DNA of 64,000 bases, taken from Schistocephalus solidus. Taxonomy: Eukaryota; Platyhelminthes; Cestoda; Diphyllobothriidea; Diphyllobothriidae. A program made the translations under genes and the position numbers. Position 1 is the first letter of the stretch, and each line of letters starts with the position of its first letter. Shown one piece after another: positions 59,651-64,000 of this stretch. Location: positions 124,001 through 188,000 of the forward strand of contig WEDG01000744.1 of assembly GCA_017591395.1 (NCBI GenBank), in the 5' to 3' direction. Below the pieces are notes generated by a model. It had not been told where the DNA came from, ran no database searches, and worked only from the letters and a program-made list of their open reading frames with translations.

Positions 59651-62585
59651 ATTTGAACCCAGACAGGAGACTGGATATATCTTGTGAAATATCCAGCAAA
59701 AATCGCCATGTGGAAGAAAGAACCAAAAATCTTCAGAAATCAAGGGAAGAAAACAAGATTAAAATGATGTACACAAATGTGCAGAGTCTATTGAACAAAA
59801 TGGATGAAATTAAACTGGTCGTGGACCATTTACAACCTGACTTCATAGCTCTAACTGAAACATGGTTAAATGAACAAATCGCAGACACAGAAGTCAGAAT
59901 AGACGGTTTTCAGCTTATCCGCATGGATAGAAACGGACGTAGGGGTGGTGGAATCGCAATGTTTATACGAGAAGGCATTGACTTCATTCCGGATGGGCCC
60001 TCGCCAAATAGGATCTCGTCTTGCGAAATACTTTGTTGTAAACTGAAAGTCCCAAACCAACCAGACCTCCATATTGCCGTGGTATATCGACCCCCAGGAC
60101 AGCGAACGGACACGGACGAAGCACCCATCACAGAGGTAAAGCAAATCTGCCGTAGCAAACACTTATTAATACTTGGAGATTTCAACGCTCCCGATATCGA
60201 TTGGGTGTCAATGTACTGCTCGCGATCGAAAATTCATTCGAACAGAAATTACTTCAGTTGGTAAATGACGAGTTTCTTACCCAACATGTCACAATGAAGA
60301 CGCGGTTCCGAAATGGGCAGCAGTCAAGCTGTTTGGATCTAATCATTAGTAGAGACGACAATTGCATCCTTGCATTAAGTTCTTACGTGCCGCTTGGACG
60401 AAGTGATCATTGTGTTCTTGCTTGGGAGTACAGTCATTTTTCTGTACCCAAACGTCGTGCAGTTAGGGAGAGAAATGTATGGAAAGGGGATTATCCCAAA
60501 ATGAAAGAATTACTGAATGGGATAGACTGGAGCCCTGCACATGTACCTGACCCAAATGCTGCCTGGTTCTTCATTAGTAACTTGATTCAGCAGTTGGTAG
60601 AGAAATTCTGCCCACTTAAAAGGCGATCGTGCGTCTCCCGACCCGAGTGGGTGACATCGGAAATAAAAAGGAATCTCAAGAAGAAAAGAAGACTGTGGAG
60701 AACATATGCCAGATATCAACAACCCGAACATTTTTCCGCTTTAAAGAAACAACGAAATCGGTGTCGGAATCTTCTGAGAAAAGAAAGATCAGCCTTTGAG
60801 TCAGAAATAGTCAAAAGACATACCAAGAAATTCGAAAAGGTTTTATGCTTACGTTAATAAGGCAAAACGAAATCGCGACTGCATTCCTTGTCTTAAAGAC
60901 AATCAGGGAAACAGGTTAACTGATAACTCTGATAAGACCAGCCTCTTATCCAATTTCTTTATGTCCGTGTATACCGAGGAACCACCTTTTGACGAGGACG
61001 AATACTACAGTACTGCCACATCTACAAACAAAATAAGCACGGTGTCGTTCCCAATGGACACAGTAAGAAAAACTCTGAAACAGCTACAGCCCACTAAATC
61101 ACCTGGCCCAGATGGTATATCCGCAAAAGTTCTCAATGAACTCACAGACCAGCTGGCCTCTCCGCTCTCAAGATATTTGAAAGTTCGATGGAGGCGGGGG
61201 CTCTGCCTACCGAGTGGAAGATAGCCAACATAACCCCCATCTATTAAGGGAGGAGAGGACATCACCAAACAGTTTCCGACCAGTCAGCCTCACAAGTATC
61301 TGTTGCAAAATGATGGAGAAGATAATCAAAACGGAACTGATGAGGCATATTGAAGAGAATAACTTGCTAAGTTCATATCAACATGGATTTCGAAGTGGTC
61401 GATCCTGCCTCACAAACCTGCTCACATCCATGGAAAGTTGGACAAAATCATTAGAAATGGGTTTTCAGTCGATGCGGTCTACATTGACTTTAAGCAAAGC
61501 CTTTGACAGGGTTCCACACAAACGTCTGATCTTTAAGCTCCGTCAAATGGGTGTGACTGGCAACCTACTCAAATGGTTGGCCGACTTTCTCACAGACAGG
61601 CGCCAGCGTGTTTGTATTGGAGACGCCAAGTCTCACCTGAAAACCGTTGACAGTGGAGTTCCGCAGGGCAGCGTTCTGGGTCCCATTTTGTTTCTGATAT
61701 ACGTAAACGACTGCCTGGATTGTCTGACATGCGAGAAGGTAATGTTCGCTGACGATCTGAAGTTATGGAACTCGATTTAAAAACCGGAGGATGCGCGGAA
61801 ATTACAACAAAACTTAGATCGCTTGCAAACATGGTGTGATGAGTGGCTGCTGAACCTTAATCTTAACAAATGCCAAATAATCCGACTGCGGTCTAGTTCC
61901 AGAAGGCTGATTAGGTTTGAATACCAGTACTTCATCAGTGGTCACCAACTCCAGGAGGTAAATATTCTAAAGGACTTGGGTATATGGATAACACCAACTC
62001 TCAAACCATCGTCGCACTGTGCGAATATCGCAAAAGAAAGCTATGTGTATCTTAGGCGCAATCAGGAGGTCCTTCGTTAATTTTTGACGGAGAGCTTTTT
62101 TTGGGCGCGTGTTTGGAACATTTATCCGGCCGGTGTTGGAATATTGCGTTCAGGCGTGGCGCCCTTGGACGAAACATGACTACGCTCTGCTGGAGAAAGT
62201 TCAACGGAGGGCAACGAAACTAGTCAGAGGATTGGAATGCCTACCCTATGAGGGCCGCCTAGCAAAGACTTAAAATTTTTCCTCTCTCTTATAGGCAATA
62301 CAGAGGGATATGATCTTAGTCTTTAAACTGGTCAGAGGAGTTGATTGTGCTCTTCAGATGGCCAACTTTTTTGAATTGGCAAACATGACAAGTCTCCGAG
62401 GTCACCAATACAAACTGAAAAGAAAATCACGCCAAACTTGAAGTGCGGGCCAACTTCTTTTCCCAACGGGTGATTGACGAATGGAACAAACTGCCAGCCT
62501 CAGTTGTTCAGGCTGAAAGCGTTGAAATGTTTAAAAGAAGACTTGATGCATTTTTACTTGATGAACATATATTAAGTCGACAGCA
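59587..62585 (+). pseudogene. LINE ORF2: endonuclease and reverse transcriptase (frameshifted)
   Basis: Endonuclease: IKMMYTNVQSLLNKMDEIKL, FIALTETWLNEQI, GGGIAMFIREG, LLILGDFNAPDIDW (GDFN near 60175) and, after a frameshift near 60205, LGRSDHCVLAWEYSHF. RT: LQPTKSPGPDGISAKVLNEL, YQHGFRSGRSCLTNLL, LSKAFDRVPHKRLIFKLRQM, GVPQGSVLGPILFLIYVND, KVMFADDLKLW (FADD at 61744-61755). C-terminal: LLNLNLNKCQIIRL, FKLVRGVDCALQMANFFELA and WNKLPASVVQAE. Frameshifts or stops near 60205, 60857-60960, 61220, 61490 and 61780 show it is inactive, but catalytic residues remain readable, so it is relatively young. Confidence 0.88.
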
Positions 62586-62719
62586 ATGATCGATATACTA
62601 AAACGACTATCGCCATGTAACATTTGCTTGTTTTGCTAGCGTCTATCTGTAAATAGGGTTTTCAAAGGCTCTGCCTATCTCCCTTATATATACTGAATAC
62701 TGAATTATATTATTAAGGC

Positions 62720-63310
62720 GTCAGATCGAGAGGCAAATCTTTCTAGCTCTTCTAACAGGCGAGCGTCAGCCTCGAAGCCACTTCTTGGTGGTCGGTAGAC
62801 GGTCAGGACTTCAAGACTGTGTGATCTCGGCGCCTTTATAGTGAGCCAAATATCTTCGAAGCTGCATGCAAACTTTTCTGTTTTTTTCTGACACTATGAG
62901 TCCGTGTTTTACGTAGTTTACAACGCGTCCTCATTGACGCCCTTCCCGGTGTCTTCTGAATAGTTGGTTGCATGGTATAGTTTACTCGCGGTCGTCCACG
63001 TGGTTGTACAACCAGGTTTCTGTCAAGGAAATTACGTCTGGTGAGAGATCACAGACATGGATCTGCATCTCGTCAAACTTTGATAACATGCTTTCGCATT
63101 GGTGTACATGAATTTTAACTTCCGGTTTAAGGGACATGTGGTTACGATGCGGCTCGAGCCTTCAGTAAATGCCTCGGTTGCGCGGTCATCCATACCGGAC
63201 CTGCTCAATGGAAGAATGGTGGACGCTGCCGAACTTGGTTGTTGTAGATAATCAGATTCCGCTCCCCCTCGCTGAACCGCTTTCTCAGTTCTAGCACTAG
63301 TATACAACTT
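62720..63310 (-). pseudogene. CR1-like LINE endonuclease fragment
   Basis: Minus-strand text NRKLKFMYTNAKA near 63150, then DVISLTETWLY-like and VVNYVKHGLIVSEKN pieces in shifting frames down to about 62720. This is the endonuclease N-terminal half only. It abuts the tail of copy D. Confidence 0.6.
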
Positions 63311-63376
63311 TTTCTAATAGTTCACAGAGCTCGTTTTCATTGCCAGAATAACACGGAGGATTATAGACACAGCCAA

Positions 63377-63661
63377 TTACCGCTTTTTTGTTGTGCGGGA
63401 GGATGACTGAAGCAAAGCATACATTTCCAGAAAGGACGAAATGCTCAGCTGAAAAGGGAAATGTACAAAGGATGACTTAATACAAAGGAGGCAACCACCG
63501 CCATGTTTTTCAGCCCTGTCTTGTTCGTACAAATTGAAATTATCTATAGCAAGCTTTGAAATAAGAAATAAGAAATCAGAAATAAGAGAATGAGCCAAGG
63601 ATTCAGTGATGCAAAGCACATCTGGATCGAGCTCAAAGGCTACTGTTCTAAGCTCAGCCAT
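63377..63661 (-). pseudogene. Second CR1-like endonuclease fragment
   Basis: Minus-strand frame FELDPDVLCITESLAHSLIS and YEQDRAEKHGGGCLLCIKSS. The CITES and GGGCLLCIKS stretches are the active-site Glu strand and the following GG(G) strand of CR1/L1-type endonucleases. It overlaps in domain content with the neighbouring fragment, so two insertions or a duplication are involved. Confidence 0.65.
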
Positions 63662-64000
63662 CTTATTTACAACTGATCTCGCATTGAGTTAAACTAAGCT
63701 GAGCGTATTCCCGAGCTGCAGGTTACGCTTATCAGTAATTATAAAAAGGATAATTTGGTGGCGGAGAAGAAAAGTGGAAAGAAGAAACGAAAGGTGGGAA
63801 ACCAAATTGCTCTGGTCTACAATTTGTCGAAATTTTACTGATAAGAGAACTGAGATTATTGTACAACGGCATATTTTGATGAAAACCTTGGAAGGAAAGG
63901 CTATATTGTGGCGTTTGAAAGATAGGGGGTGGCATAGAAATGAGATTTTGAGGGAAGTTAGCATAAATTGTAGGAATAAATGATTTCGAAAAACTGGTAA
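63662..64000. other. No gene seen
   Basis: AT-rich; short frames on both strands have no recognisable content. Confidence 0.35.

Larger units (their letters stand above)
58200..62706 (+). mobile_element. CR1-like LINE, copy D (nearly full length, with ORF1 and ORF2)
   Basis: The only element here with both ORFs. ORF1 ends at 59650 and overlaps the start of ORF2 (from about 59587). The RT runs to about 62585, followed by a 3' UTR containing GGGTTTTCAAAGGCTCTGCC and a short tail of ACTGAAT repeats ending near 62706. This 3' UTR word is shared in altered form with copies A, B and C, so all belong to one group. Confidence 0.87.

Overview
This window is eukaryotic genomic DNA: long AT-rich non-coding stretches, small exons with GT-AG boundaries, and many non-LTR retrotransposon remnants and tRNA-derived SINEs. 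RTE-type LINEs with C-terminal zinc fingers, CR1-like LINEs, and introns ranging from 44 nt to over 8 kb together suggest a parasitic flatworm, probably a diphyllobothriid-type tapeworm. That placement is inference from element types; no species marker was found.

1-30 kb. One protein-coding gene can be read with confidence, on the minus strand. It is the H/ACA snoRNP assembly factor NAF1, spread over 11 exons from about 29.57 kb down to a stop codon at 4.03 kb. Exon phases agree at every junction except inside the exon at 18.9-19.35 kb, where the Gar1/Naf1 core switches frame by +1. The 5' end (start codon, promoter) was not found. NAF1 introns hold a CR1-like LINE (17.05-18.49 kb), RTE endonuclease fragments, tRNA-Arg-derived SINEs (one pair forming an inverted repeat), solo copies of an RTE 3' module, and one of two copies of a diverged dispersed direct repeat; the other copy lies downstream of the gene near position 200.

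30-41 kb. Mostly AT-rich intergenic sequence with microsatellites, degenerate LINE reverse transcriptase on the plus strand (33.3-36.1 kb), and two unassigned exon-like blocks (36.15 and 38.11 kb).

41-64 kb. A transposon graveyard. Two plus-strand RTE-type LINEs (41.92-46.43 and 48.82-54.32 kb) are each inserted into the reverse transcriptase of a separate minus-strand CR1-like LINE and flanked by imperfect 11-12 bp target-site duplications. Each carries an endonuclease-RT polyprotein with C2H2-like zinc fingers and ends in two tandem copies of a ~370-400 bp module that also occurs alone elsewhere in the window. They are followed by a 5'-truncated minus-strand CR1-like copy (54.44-57.2 kb), a nearly full-length but frameshifted plus-strand CR1-like LINE with ORF1 and ORF2 (58.2-62.7 kb), and minus-strand endonuclease fragments to 63.7 kb.

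No operon, CRISPR array, rRNA or virus was seen, and no convincing new biological system. The most useful results are the NAF1 gene model and the nested-transposon history.
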